Of a stretch of DNA of 64,000 nt, positions 1-11,139 are shown piece by piece. This DNA comes from Hippasteria phrygiana (lineage: Eukaryota > Echinodermata > Asteroidea > Valvatida > Goniasteridae): the NCBI GenBank assembly GCA_037893225.1, contig JAZGUH010000564.1:1488001-1552000 (forward strand), written 5' to 3'. A program made the translations under genes and the position numbers. Under the pieces are notes generated by a model. It was not told the origin of the DNA. It made no database searches and saw only the letters and a list, made by a program, of their open reading frames with translations. Numbering within the stretch: position 1 is the stretch's first letter; the number at the start of each line of letters is the position of its first letter.

Positions 1-358
1 TTTAAGCTAGAAGCTCAGACGTTTTTTCGAGACTAGATAATTTCTTGTATTCTTCCTGAGTCTTGTTATAATTAGGCCTAGTCGTCCTTGACGTAATCAG
101 CCAATTGAAGGAATACCTGTCCCGAACTGTTGCCTGTATAGAAAAAAAATTGAGTGTTAGCGCTCCAATACAGGAAACATTTGAAATAGTTATGTAACTA
201 ATGAAAGATAATGCTGTTGTCCCTTGTATAGAGGTCGATTTGTACATCAGTTGATTCACACATCTAATTGCTTTGTACATCATTTAAGATTTACACTGAA
301 TGTGACTTACTGTCCTCTTCTCGAAGTAGGCCACCTTCTCTAACAAAGTGGGGGATAG
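1..358. other. Left-edge stretch, no certain gene
   Basis: No gene is firmly supported. On the minus strand, a pyrimidine tract and acceptor-like AG near position 158 precede an open frame reading ATVRDRYSFNW and ending at a stop at 2-4. It could be a terminal exon of a SANT-like transposon protein, but the evidence is thin. The last 15 bases, with a GTGGGGGATAG run, look like a polypurine tract before the LTR-like segment that follows. Confidence 0.2.
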
Positions 359-823
359 TGTTGTGAAATTACAGTGCTCATTGATTATAGTTAATTGCTT
401 ATTGATTATTGGTAAATTATCCATGCATTACCTGCGCTTTGAGATTACCTGTGCGTGCACACCTTCTGTGCGTGATTAGAATACCGTGTAAACAGCGTCA
501 ACATGATTGAACACGCTAGCGCCCTCTCTTGGTGAGTGCGTATTATTGTTTTGCCACGCTACACGCTAACGCTACCATTTTATGAGAATGATAATTATAA
601 GTGTTATGATGGAATGTTTTGTTCTGTATTCCATTGGTAAACATATGTAGAATAAGTATGACTTACACGATAAGAGTGAGTGAGTTGTTGTTCTGACTTC
701 GGACAGTTCAGACCTGTGTCTGATCTCCAGGAATAAATAGTCTAGTTCAGTATACAGCTTCGAGTCAATATGCCTTAATTCTGTTACTTATTTCGCGTCT
801 CCCGACCGAGGAAACTTACGACA
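359..823 (+). repeat. Possible LTR, copia-like
   Basis: The 465-bp segment begins TGTTGTGAAATTAC and ends CTTACGACA, so the termini are TG...CA with a near-match inverted pentamer (TGTTG and CGACA). It directly follows a purine tract containing GTGGGGG, as a 3' LTR would. It contains an AATAAA signal at about 732. No second copy and no pol gene is present, so this is a truncated or solo LTR at best. The copia assignment is an inference from the terminal pattern. Confidence 0.35.
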
Positions 824-1083
824 CATCATTAATTTGTTTTAAAAATACCGATCGTCAACGCAACGATACTGGCAATCGTGCATATCATCGCGCATTCACG
901 TATGCACAGCGATTCAAGTCATGTGCCAGCTCCCGGTAACCAGCGACTCAAACACTGCGTGCGCAACAACAGCACCCGGCGCTGGTTCGCAACCGGCCCA
1001 CTGTATTGCTCAATGGCCGATGCGCGCTGTACGAACAACTGTCGCCAGCAGCCGCCACATTACCTCTCTCATAGCCTTTAGTC

Positions 1084-1294
1084 AAGGCGCGCGTGGCTAC
1101 CCGGACTCGTGACGCGCCCCACATATGCAGGCACGAAAAAAGACCAGTGCGAGTGGCGAAGCCACGAGCGCCTTTCTATCTCGTGGAGACCGCTTATGTT
1201 TTTCTTTACATTTATCTACCGATTTGGTAGAGAAATTATCATGCATAATGCATGAACGGGGCGCGTCACGCGTCCGCGTAACCACGCGCGCCTT
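1084..1294. repeat. Small inverted-repeat element (MITE-like)
   Basis: The left arm starts AAGGCGCGCGTGG and contains GTGACGCGCCCC. The right arm carries the reverse complements GGGGCGCGTCACG and CCACGCGCGCCTT in mirrored order. A third copy of the arm lies inverted at about 1725-1760 (CCACGCGCGCCTTGACTAAAGG), next to an inverted match of 1140-1190. The area 1060-1760 is therefore a cluster of nested inverted repeats without coding capacity. Confidence 0.5.
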
Positions 1295-2110
1295 AACTGA
1301 CTAAAAGCTTCAACGGTTCCGACTCAAAATTCAAAATTGGTGGCAGATGCCGCACCATAAAGCAAGCAATCAGATATAGTATTTGTTTAAGATTCCTATT
1401 TTTAACCTTCTTTCCTAAAATTGTGTATTTGCGGTACACTATGTTCAAGAGTATTATTTTTCCTATTTTACTGACGTGTCAAATGAAAGTAATTGTTGTT
1501 ACAAGTGCGCCCCACCTAAAAAGTAGAATAGTCTAAAGCGTTGTTCGTCGAAGCGTCGTGAGTGGTTGAAATATATCTGCATATATGCATGATTCGTGCT
1601 ACTTGAATACATGAATAAGTGATTAGCTCCACGAGATAGTAAAGGCGCTTGTGACTTCGCCACTCGCAGTGGTATTTTTTCGTGTCAGCATATATCTGGG
1701 GCGCCCATATACGTCCGGGTATAGCCACGCGCGCCTTGACTAAAGGCTACCTCTCTCATGGCACATATCCACGCGTCCTACGGCCTCCATGGCGTAGACT
1801 ACTACTGCGGTCGCGCCTGCTTACATCATGCTCGTACCAGTTTTACGGACGTTCGTGTATCGCGTGGAGTGGAAAGATGGTGAACGGTGTCGTCAACTTG
1901 AGCAGCCAATGCAAGTTCAGATTTTTATACATTAGTGGGCAATCCCCCAAGGGAGTGAATGATTTCAGAATTATTTGTGTTCTCGTGCCAGCACTAAAAA
2001 TTCACAACACAGTTTATAACGGCTTGGCTGGTACTGTGGGAGAGACAATCACGAAGTGTCAACTTACAATCAGACCGGACCAGACGCTGGCAAGAATCGT
2101 GGTAGCCCCA

Positions 2111-2348
2111 AACATGAATGAGATGTGACCCGAACGTCTTTTAAATGGCCAATCAGACGGTTTTAAGATGACGTACGGCTCGCTGTATATTGCGTCGCAT
2201 GCCGGCTTGCCGCGCCCACATCACACAAGCCCAAAAACATGAATGAGATGTGTTCTGAACGTCTTTTTAGATGGCCAATCAGATGGTTTTAAAATGACGT
2301 ACGGCTCGCTGCATATGCATCCCATGCTCCGGCCCACATCACGCAACA
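2111..2348. repeat. Tandem duplication, about 125-bp unit, two copies
   Basis: The sequence starting AACATGAATGAGATGTG at 2111 is repeated starting at 2236. Both copies continue through GGCCAATCAGA and ATGACGTACGGCTCGCTG. Copies differ at scattered positions and the second has a short deletion near its end. No function is apparent. Confidence 0.7.
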
Positions 2349-4158
2349 AACCATGGGGGGAAAAGCACGAGTAGTTTAATTGTTCGTAAACAAAATAGAG
2401 TACAGATCACGTATTATGCGCGCACAAGGTAATTTACGGCCTTTGTCTTACGCTTTTTGGGAATGTTTTGTTAAATTTCCCTGGACGGCATTTGCAAGAT
2501 TCAGCACAGTCCCTTCGTATTTGCGCCTTTCGAATTAATATACACGTACACACACCACACACATAATACATGTTGTACATGTATACATATGACTGAACAA
2601 GCCTGGCAGTCATTTTAGAAAGACCCGATTTGGTTTTTTCTCTTAGCTAACTTTTTTGGCAGTTATAATCGGGCAAAAATTAGGCATGATGAATCAAATC
2701 CCTAAAAATTTAACCAAAGAGACAATTGGTTATTCAGCCGAAACACGCCCCTGTGTAAAACATTGTTGGAACTTGCCGTCCCAGACACTGCACACCCAAA
2801 AAAGTTAACCGCAAATGCGGCGGTGTAAGCAAAACTTCAAAGGTCTTTCTGGTATGATGGCAGCCACTGGAGTATCGGGTTACTAAGTCGAGCTCCACAA
2901 TTAGGTCTTATCTTTCCACTGCAAGGCAGATAACGCTATTGATTGGAGAATGGATTCAACTGTGAATGCGGTTGTTTTTCTTTATCTTTGAAAGGGTTTT
3001 TGCAAACATTCTGAACATTATGGGGAATACCGCGGTATTAAAATTCCAAACCGAGTTCGCCGGTATTTCAGTATTTATGGATCGTCAGTCGGTATTGTCC
3101 GGTATTTTAGAAAAGCCGTCACTATACGGTAATACCGAAATACCGCACAAGCCTACCACACTCCTTTGTCCCTTGCTGTCCCCTCCCCTTATGCACTCCC
3201 TTTGATGTTTACCCTCTGCCACTCTCCTTTGGTCCCTAATCTCTCTTTTGTGTTTCTCCACCCTGACTGTTTGAGTTTCCCATATAGGTTTGTTTCTTGT
3301 ACACTATTATTTGCCTTCGAGAAAGAACTTGCCAATTTTATTGACTTTATTGATTAAAAAAAAAATATATCGTTTAGAAGGTTCAGATATTTTTCTTTTA
3401 TCACCACAGAGATCGAGGGGAGTACAAGTTGACGTGGGTACGAGTTGATAGGGCACATGGTGTCAGGCACCAAAATAATCACACACCATCAAATAAATTA
3501 CTCCAAGCAAAGCCTCCAAGCAAAGCCTTATTTACGTTTTAATGTATACCTGTAATACTGAGAGCACTGAGCACTTCCGCTGCCCCAGTATCTGAACAAC
3601 ATTCACTTTCTCAAGATCAATAACTCCCGCTTGCTCTTTGATCATACCGCAGAGTTCCTTCGCAGCGTAAAAACCGCAGCTCACATTCTATTGACAGAGT
3701 AACAAGATAGCCAAGATAAAATATAAACAGCATATTGGCCGGCCACATTATTGACACTTTCCATTCACTGCATTTTGGTTGACGCATTGTTTTCAAAACA
3801 CCGCCAGACGGTTTGGGTCGAAATGGAGTTGGAAATGGATCAATTTGTTTTTATTGATTTACTTATTTTTGGTCTGAAATCTTACTTTGAATTTTTCACC
3901 TTAAGTTTCGGGTACCCGAACCGGAAAATGGATCCGGGTATTGACGCCGGCATTCGGGTACCGGTTACCGGCATAGGCCTAGTTGCTTCAGGGATGAAAG
4001 CCGTTGCAATATACCCAGCACGATATGGGGTAGCGGGGTACCCCCTTTTTGTCCCTATGCCCTATACACTCTCCAGACTATTGTTACCTAACACATTCCC
4101 CCTAGACCTTTGAAAAGAATTCCCGAGATTCCTGGAACACAATGACCAACACAAAAGA
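2349..4158. other. Intergenic, nothing coding recognised
   Basis: No coding region is supported. Between 3028 and 3160 there are several GGTATT/AATACC repeats in both orientations, suggesting an old short inverted-repeat element. Around 3910-3980 there is a cluster of GGGTACC-like words. Open frames here are short and have no recognisable motif. Confidence 0.4.
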
Positions 4159-4179
4159 GGGGGGGGGGGGGGGGGGGGG
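4159..4179 (+). repeat. G homopolymer, 21 bases
   Basis: An uninterrupted run of 21 G bases. Homopolymers of this size are prone to length errors in sequencing, so the exact count should not be trusted. Confidence 0.9.
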
Positions 4180-4249
4180 TTCCCTCTGCCCCATATCGTG
4201 CATCATATGCGTTGCAAAGCAGCATTTACGTCATGAACTTAAACATCAA

Positions 4250-4990
4250 ACAAATTTGACACTCAAATACGATGGCACCACAAAAAATGGGAAACGTTTG
4301 GTGGAAGCGCAAATAGAGAGGCGTGAAGGTACCTTAACAAAGAAGATGTTGAAACAGTTCCCAACCCTGGGATACAAAATTCCCTCCTGTCGCAAGTCCT
4401 TTACCCTTAAGAAAATGAGGTAAATCCCTGGGAAGGCCAGAGGCACTACAATGAAATAGTTTGTCCACAGCTCTCAGTAAAGCTTGAGTTTTGCTTTCGC
4501 CCCTGTGTTGGAATGGGAATTTGCTAGTTTCTTTAACGTCTATGCCTTGTTCTTTCTCTTTTTGTTTTACAGCATTTTCAACTTGGTGGTGAATAGTGTC
4601 CAGCGGATGAACGGCACATCTGAATGAATTAATGTCACGGCCCGTCTTCTTTTCCAACTCCTTGTCTACTGCACAATTAGCCTTTTAGAGGTATGGCGGA
4701 CACAATAGGAGGGCGCTATTTGATTTGGGTAAAACCTGTGTATTTATACCCAAATCAAATAGCGCCCTCCTATTGTGTCCGCCATACCTCTAAAAGGCTA
4801 ATTGGTAATGCCCCTGTCTGTCATGGTGTTTGTGATTTCACGCATGATATTCTGGTCAACATTATTGACAAGTTGCTGTATGCAATCCACGTAGTCACTA
4901 GCAGTACCGCCAACCGCCTCCTGCACTCCAAGAGTTAAAGGAAACATGCTTCTCAAACTGGCCCGATCACATTTTATTTGATGAATACAT
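4250..4990 (-). pseudogene. Decayed transposon-like protein fragment, split by a hairpin element
   Basis: Reading the minus strand from about 4990, an open frame gives KCDRASLRSMFPLTLG, then NTMTDRGITN. The frame is then interrupted by the hairpin element at 4679-4799 and resumes with CAVDKELEKKTGRD, FRCAVHPLD and RAVDKLF. A frameshift near 4380 moves the continuation, YPRVGNCFNIFF, to another frame. The order TMTDR, CxVHPLD, VGNxFNxxF is, as I recall it, typical of an uncharacterised transposon-associated protein family common in marine invertebrates. Removing the hairpin element and one AATT copy restores the frame exactly across the junction, giving ITN-CAVD. Its biochemical function is unknown. 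A second member of the family lies at 59-61 kb. Confidence 0.6.
4679..4799. mobile_element. Perfect hairpin MITE, 121 bp, AATT target duplication
   Basis: Bases 4674-4731 and 4747-4804 are perfect reverse complements (58 bp) around a 15-base loop. The outermost AATT (4675-4678 and 4800-4803) is best read as a 4-bp target-site duplication, leaving an element whose ends begin AGCCTTTTAGAGG. The host reading frame on the minus strand is in phase when the element and one AATT are removed, which supports these boundaries. No ORF; non-autonomous. The arms carry no mismatches, so the insertion is young or the arms are being homogenised. Superfamily not assigned. Confidence 0.8.
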
Positions 4991-5253
4991 TTTATGTATA
5001 TGTAATAAATGTGAATTAAAAGCCAAACTGGTTCAAGTGAAGTTTTAGTGTGATTTGTTTATGACCCCAGCTTTTTTGGAATTTGTTGAGACTCGAATTG
5101 AAGGCGGTGTTCGTGACGTAGACCGAGGCACCGAAATTCATAGATCGACTCGATAGTCTGGACCCGGTAAATGACGCATGTACATGGTATACACACGTAT
5201 ACTAGGTCTACACGTGCAATTTCGTAAGTTGCAACAACTAACATTAAACTTAC

Positions 5254-5437
5254 CCTGATTTTCCCTTTTAGCGAAGGCTCCTAGGGGAATGGGCCGTTTA
5301 ACTGCTTTCGCCTGTACCTTACTCACATCTGGGAACTTTGTTGGGATGGCAGTGGACTTGAGCATATTTTTAATGGTCATCCTATGATTAGAAAATAGCA
5401 GTATCGAAACACGACGGCTCAAAGTGGTCGCTACATA
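5254..5437 (-). other. Candidate upstream exon of the fragment at 4.25-4.99 kb
   Basis: An open minus-strand frame contains RRVSILLFSNHRMTIKNM and ends at a strong donor, AATCAGG followed by GTAAGT, at 5253. The intron would run to the open frame that starts near 4990. Nothing in the peptide is diagnostic, so the link is inferred from strand, spacing and the donor. A frame problem near 5437 blocks extension upstream. Confidence 0.3.
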
Positions 5438-7868
5438 ACGCTCTTGTCACCTTCACTTTCGCTGTCCAAATTCTCCGATATTTCGCATCAGTTGGAAATA
5501 AATGAAGGCTTACTCCAGCCTTCGTTGTTTTGCTGCACCCGTTCTGCACACACACGTACATGTACACTCAATGCATACGCGTGATGAATGCATGGGCCGG
5601 CTCGAGCAGAATCTGTAATGTGCCTCGATCTACGTCACACACCTATGTTAATGAGGGTCCCCAACTCAGGGGGCGGAGTAGCTTGGACAAACATTTTCAA
5701 GAATTTTTTTCTCATATTTAATCTGTGAAATAATTGTCTCTGGACACAAAATATCATTGTCAAGATAATACTTTATTGTTTTAAGCAGGAATAATTCAAC
5801 ATAAATCCTAAATCATGTTTCCTTTAACGCTGGGCTCCTTTACTACTACGCCGACCACATACTAAATAATTGGCCTTTATTGAGACAGCACACAGGGCAG
5901 ATTTAAAGTGTGTTCACGATTTGTATTGGAATTCTGCCGTCGCATTGCAAGGCAGTAGACATTGGCTTGGCCAACATTTAAATGCTGGGCAAAATAACGC
6001 TCGACCTTTACTTCTGGGATTACCGGAGGTGCCGTGATAAATTAATAGGACTTGAAAATAGAAGCATTTTACTACAACAATTCTAATTCAGGAAATGTTC
6101 AGTGTCTAATAATAAACTCTAAAGGTATATTAATGACATCCTGATACAAGAGGGCACCCTCTAGCGGCATGTCAAAGAAAGTATTTTTTGTTACATTTAA
6201 AAGGCATTTAAAGGTTGTATTAAACTGCTTACAGACATTATTTACACAATACTGAATTTCTTTAGAAAGTTTCAGAATGATGGCATCATCAGATAAGAAC
6301 TTATTTATTGCAGGGGCCTACACAGGTTTTCATATTTTATTTTGCTCATTAAATGTTAATGATTTAGTGAAATAATTAAGGTAAACTTGAAAGTTAGGCT
6401 GCTTTAGTTACATAATTACAGTTTATTAATGGGACATTATCGCATGCTACACATCTATCGATCATGAGACGGGTCATCATGGGGTCATTAGGATTCAGGT
6501 ATTGCATGCCGTTCGTGATGGATCATCAATCATGCCGCTCGACAGTACAAACTAACCATAAACCTCCTATTCGGGAAATGTTTTCTTTTTTGTCATAAAA
6601 AACAGAATGGGAAAAAAATGAATTTAATGTTGGCTTCTAAACCTGTCCCCAAAACAAATATTGCATCCGGCATTTGCAAAAATTTATTTAAAAGCAGGTC
6701 CGAACCACTTCCACATCGTCCAACTGTCACACACTGAACTAGCTAGATTACTTCACAAGGCTCAGGCAAAAGCCGCAGCGTTATTTGTAAGGTCGTGGAG
6801 CAATTTAACAATCCTCAAGCCTGATGTTTCAAAGTTTGCTATTAAAAGTAATATAAAAAACGTCATTAAAATATTACCACCCGTTTGTTTTTGCGATGTT
6901 CTGAAACCCATTATGTTTTGTAAGTAGAAAAGTCAAGTTCCATGAAAGAATCAGTAAACGTTGGAATAATGTTGTAAAAGCAATTATGTTTAAAATCAGT
7001 AAACTTGTCCGAACTATTATTCAACAGCATTTGGTGAAATTTGGAGTGCTAATCTGGCCGAATTTAGTCCTAGGGAGGTGGTCATTAGGGATGCTTCACA
7101 TGAGACCAAATCCTCTCTCCCCGTTTCAGTTTCCATGAAGAAATTCAAGGAACTGCGAGAACAAACAAATTGACATAACAATGGAGTGTCTTCAATTTAA
7201 ATGAAATTGTTGATTCTTCAACTAAATCAGCGGAACACAATAAAATTACAGATTATTTTTTAATAATCAGTTTATCACAGCAGTTCATCAATGGAGGCAA
7301 ATTTGTGAAATTAAACATGAAGTGTTTCATTGCAAAACACAATAAATGCCATTTGGATAACATTGATATAATGCGTTTTGCGATGAAACTCTTCATAATA
7401 TAATTCATAAAATGTATTTGTTACAACAAATATCATTACAAATAATTCATTATTTTCTCAGAAATGGCATCTTTTATGTACATTTTTCAGTGCCGAATAC
7501 TTTATTGAAGCAGTAGTTGGTGAGTGTGTACAATAACTGCCCCAAGGCGTAGATTCGCTTTTTGTTTTAAAGTTCTGACCACTTAACCTGCACAAGTTAG
7601 GTCCCTGTCAAGACATTGTAATCTAATCGCATTATTTAGCAAACATTTGTTTTGGTAACCGTGCAATTATTGTTTTTGGTCCACCACAACAAAGATGTGG
7701 TTGCAAGCTAATATCTTTTCTCGAGTTCTGTACGAGTATTTTCGTCGAATTTCGCCGTCTCCTGTACGAGGTAAAATGTTTTAACGCTTCAAACATCTTC
7801 TAATAATAGCATTTATAAACCGGACAAGTTTACCTGCGATACTTGTCCAAACGTGTGGCTGCAGGCTG
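5438..7868. other. Intergenic, nothing firmly recognised
   Basis: AT-rich sequence without a convincing gene. A plus-strand frame at 6661-6927 and a shorter one ending near 7174 (EVVIRDASHETKSS) have somewhat protein-like composition but no known motif. No TIRs, LTRs or tandem arrays stand out. Confidence 0.4.
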
Positions 7869-7910
7869 TTATAAGATAACAAAGACCTGCAAGTCACAAA
7901 ACTGAACATG

Positions 7911-9101
7911 TTCTCTTACACACAAGGAATGATATCTATTATAGCCCAGTTATTCTCATTAATTACTTTTCGGGACATGGTGTGGAAGTTTCTTGAAGAA
8001 TGCAACATTTTTGCATTTTTTTTAGATTGGACGCGAGCATTTGATAAAGTTCCCCATAACCTGTTGGTAACAAAATTGTATAGATTGGGTATTACGCAAC
8101 AGCTTGGTGGTTGGATACAGGACTTTTTGAATAATAGGTCTCAGAGTGTTGTATATGGTGGTGAAGTATCCACTCCAGTAAGGGTCACATCTGGAGTTCC
8201 ACAGGGATCCATTCTGGGACCACTTTTGTTCATACTTTTTACAAATGATCTCCAACACTGCGTTTCTCCTGGTACATCAATGTACCTGTATGCTGATGAC
8301 ACTGTCATATTTAGGCCCGTCACCAACCATGTTGATGCATATGCGTTACAAACTACACTTGATAGTATTATATCATGGAGTAAAAATAACAGTATGTTTC
8401 TTAACCCATCAAAATGTGCTTTGTTACCCATTTCTAGGCGTCGTCAAAATGTATTCCCACACAATTACAATATACTTGGCAATAATATATTGGTTTCTAA
8501 GGAACATAAATATCTTGGAGTAATAATACAGTCTGATCTTAAATGGCAAAAACATGTAAATGCCGTATGTTCTAAAGCATCTCAAACTCTTGGTCTTATC
8601 AAGAGAACTTGTGGGCACACTAACGTTTCATACCAGCTCTATTTAGCCTTGTGTAGACCGATCATTGAGTACGCTAGCCCCATATGGTTTCAGTCTAGTA
8701 ATAAGAGTAATACAAATCGCATAGAAAAGATTCAACGGGATTTTACACGATTTTATTTTAAGCAACATATAATTAACCACGACACAGCTGACTATTTGGA
8801 TTACTCCCAGCGTCTGTCTGTACTAAAACTTCTTTCGCTTGAATCAAGGGGGAAACAGTTGAGTCTCTGTTTCTGTTACCAAATTTTTTACAATCATACT
8901 GGTATTGATAATTCACTCTTTCAAGTTAATCATCGTAGAGATTTTCCAACCTGTGTAATTCCGTTTTCTAGATGTAATACTCTTAAGAATTCTTTTTTTC
9001 ATCGCCTGCCTGCTTTGTGGAACTCATTATCCATCGAAATTCGTTGTTCCCCTTCACTTTCCTCATTCAAAAAAGCTGTAAACAGTTTACTCCTTGAGTA
9101 A
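7911..9101 (+). CDS. Reverse transcriptase, C-terminal two thirds of ORF2
   Basis: This is the palm and thumb region of a non-LTR reverse transcriptase, which copies element RNA at a nicked target. Counting from an ATG at 7908 that lies in the target duplication, motifs are FFLDWTRAFDKVPH (motif A Asp, about residue 42), GVPQGSILGPLLF (from 96) and the catalytic YADD at 128-131. A thumb-like C-terminal region ends KKAVNSLLLE. The endonuclease domain and the RT fingers are missing through 5' truncation. The remaining frame is open for almost 400 codons with no stops, so the insertion is fairly recent. Clade is uncertain: CR1/Jockey-group features, but no endonuclease to help. Confidence 0.85.
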   Translation, partial: FSYTQGMISIIAQLFSLITFRDMVWKFLEECNIFAFFLDWTRAFDKVPHNLLVTKLYRLGITQQLGGWIQDFLNNRSQSVVYGGEVSTPVRVTSGVPQGSILGPLLFILFTNDLQHCVSPGTSMYLYADDTVIFRPVTNHVDAYALQTTLDSIISWSKNNSMFLNPSKCALLPISRRRQNVFPHNYNILGNNILVSKEHKYLGVIIQSDLKWQKHVNAVCSKASQTLGLIKRTCGHTNVSYQLYLALCRPIIEYASPIWFQSSNKSNTNRIEKIQRDFTRFYFKQHIINHDTADYLDYSQRLSVLKLLSLESRGKQLSLCFCYQIFYNHTGIDNSLFQVNHRRDFPTCVIPFSRCNTLKNSFFHRLPALWNSLSIEIRCSPSLSSFKKAVNSLLLE

Positions 9102-9396
9102 TGGTTCAGTAAGGACAGCAGTTGGGGGTTAATCTTACTTTTATATTTTTTATTCTCATTTTTAATGCAAGTGTGTGTGTGTTAACTTTCGTGTTTTAGT
9201 ACGTTTTATTTTGTCTATTTCAAATTTTAATTGGGCAGACTGTACCTTTGGGTCATAGGAATTTGTTTTCCTCCACGGTCTTGCCTTCTCCACATTTATT
9301 ATTCGTATTTTTATGTTGATTTTAATGCAGATTTTTATCTTGGGTTTTATAACAATATTGTATCTATTATGTGGAGAGAAATAAAATAATAAAAAT
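7911..9396 (+). mobile_element. 5'-truncated non-LTR retrotransposon (Jockey/CR1-like)
   Basis: The element is bounded by AACATG at 7905-7910 and 9397-9402, a plausible 6-bp target-site duplication. The 3' end is an A-rich tail (AAATAAAATAATAAAAAT). The 5' end begins in mid reverse transcriptase, as expected from incomplete target-primed reverse transcription. About 295 bases of 3' UTR follow the stop at 9101. Removing it with one AACATG leaves the minus-strand relic in frame (PDH-VQF). Confidence 0.75.
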
Positions 9397-9993
9397 AACA
9401 TGGTCGGGATGCTGCACAACAGGAGTAAGTCCTTGACACAAACTCATCAGGTCTTCAAACTTTCCTGAAGATAATTTGGGTGGGCCGTCTTCATAAGCCC
9501 GTCTTGGTTGTCGCTTACTTTCATGCGACGAATGCCTTGAGATGCTTTTGAGATCAATGGTCCCCCACTTGGTATCCAGGTGAGACATTTTGACCTTGAT
9601 TTTGCCCTGAAACGTCTTATCTACGTGGATTTGCATTATTTGTGTCCAATCAACATTGTCGCCCTCCACGGTAGATCGCAGACGCAGAAGGTGCATCTCC
9701 TCCTTTGGCAAATAAATGACTTGTTGCAAATCAAACACAGCAGCTTCGAACATACCTGGCAGAGTTATTGCTCAGGGCCGGTATTTATCAAGCAACTTAA
9801 GTCCAAGTACAGTGCCCAAGTAGGTACTTAAATAAAGTACTATACTTAAGTGGAATTCTCCAAGCTACTTATCTAAAGTATCCTACTCAAATACACCCCT
9901 AAATCTAAGACACCTCTCGGGGTGTCTTAAGTCTATGTGCGTTGGCTTTTTGAACATAAATTCTAATCATTTCGTAAAGGGAGGTACTTGGAG

Positions 9994-11044
9994 ATGGCTG
10001 TGTTAATGCTGTTGGCGCAAATGGACATAAATCAGCGGCGCGCAATGAGGCGGGAACGTGTATTTCGGGACAGGATGCATCCATTGGATACCTACAATGA
10101 CATTGAACTTTATCAAAGATATCGGTTTGATGGTCGTACCATTTTAGACCTGGCCAACGTTGTCAGGGAAAACTTAGAACCGGATACTAACAGAACTCAT
10201 GCATTGCCATGTGAACTGAAGCTGCTCGTAGCCTTGCGTTTCTTCGCATCTGGTTCTTTTCAACAGGTTGCTGGAGACACGGTCCATATCTCGCAGCCTA
10301 CAATGTGCCGGGTGTTGTGGCAGGTCATTGAGGCGCTGCTGCAGGTGATGGGCCGGGTGATCAAGTTCCCATCTCAAGAAGAGATGGGAAATATTGTAGA
10401 TGAATTTTACAATATTGCCCGTTTCCCAGGTGTGGTTGGCGTTATAGATGGGACTCACGTTTGGATACTTGGCCCATCTCAACACGAGTGGCGGTACGTC
10501 AATAGGAAGCACTACTATTCGATCAACACGCAGGTTGTCTTGGATCCGAGGGCGAGGTTCATCAACATTGTTGCGAAGTGGCCGGGGAGTACACATGACT
10601 CTGTGATACTACGTGACTGTAGATTGGCAGAAATGATGGAAGAGCGAAGAGGCAACGAAGTCCTTTTGGGGGGACAGCGGCTACCCCGTACGGCCATGGT
10701 TAATGACACCATTCCCGAACCCAGATACCGTACCTCAGCAACGCTACAACCAAGCGCATAAACGCACACGATGCTTAGTTGAGAGGGGAATTGGGCAGTG
10801 GAAAAGGAGATTTCACTGCCTCCATGGTCAGCTGCGGTACGCACCAAGAAAAGCATGTGAAATAATCACAGTATGTGCTATTCTCCACAACATCGCCATT
10901 GACAGAGGACTGCCCGATTTTGATGAACAGCCCATTGAAGGTCGGCCTCAGCCAGATGTTGATGAAGAAAATGTTGTAGCCTTGCCAGACCGATTTACAG
11001 GGGCGGGTGTCCAAAACCAAATTGTGAACCAACACTTCGCCTAA
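9994..11044 (+). pseudogene. HARBI1-like DDE transposase with one-base frameshift
   Basis: The protein belongs to the PIF/Harbinger nuclease family, whose DDE triad cuts and joins element ends with the help of the Myb-like partner. Visible motifs are RERVFRDRMHPLD near the N-terminus, VIDGTHVWI (first Asp), WPGSTHDS, and downstream RYNQAHKRT then CLVERGIGQWKRRF (the Glu). The third motif, LLGDSGYP in relatives, is disrupted: a run of six G at about 10668-10673 has one base too many compared with the expected frame, so the first frame ends at 10761 in nonsense while the rest is open from about 10703 to 11044. The first ATG is taken at 9994. Apart from this base the sequence looks complete, so a homopolymer sequencing error is a real alternative to a true mutation. 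Confidence 0.85.
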
Positions 11045-11139
11045 ACATGAAAACAAGGTATTTTTTCACAAAGAAAGCATCATTAACTGAGCAATTTTAT
11101 TTAACCTCATACGTGTTTTACTTTACATTTGAGTTACAT

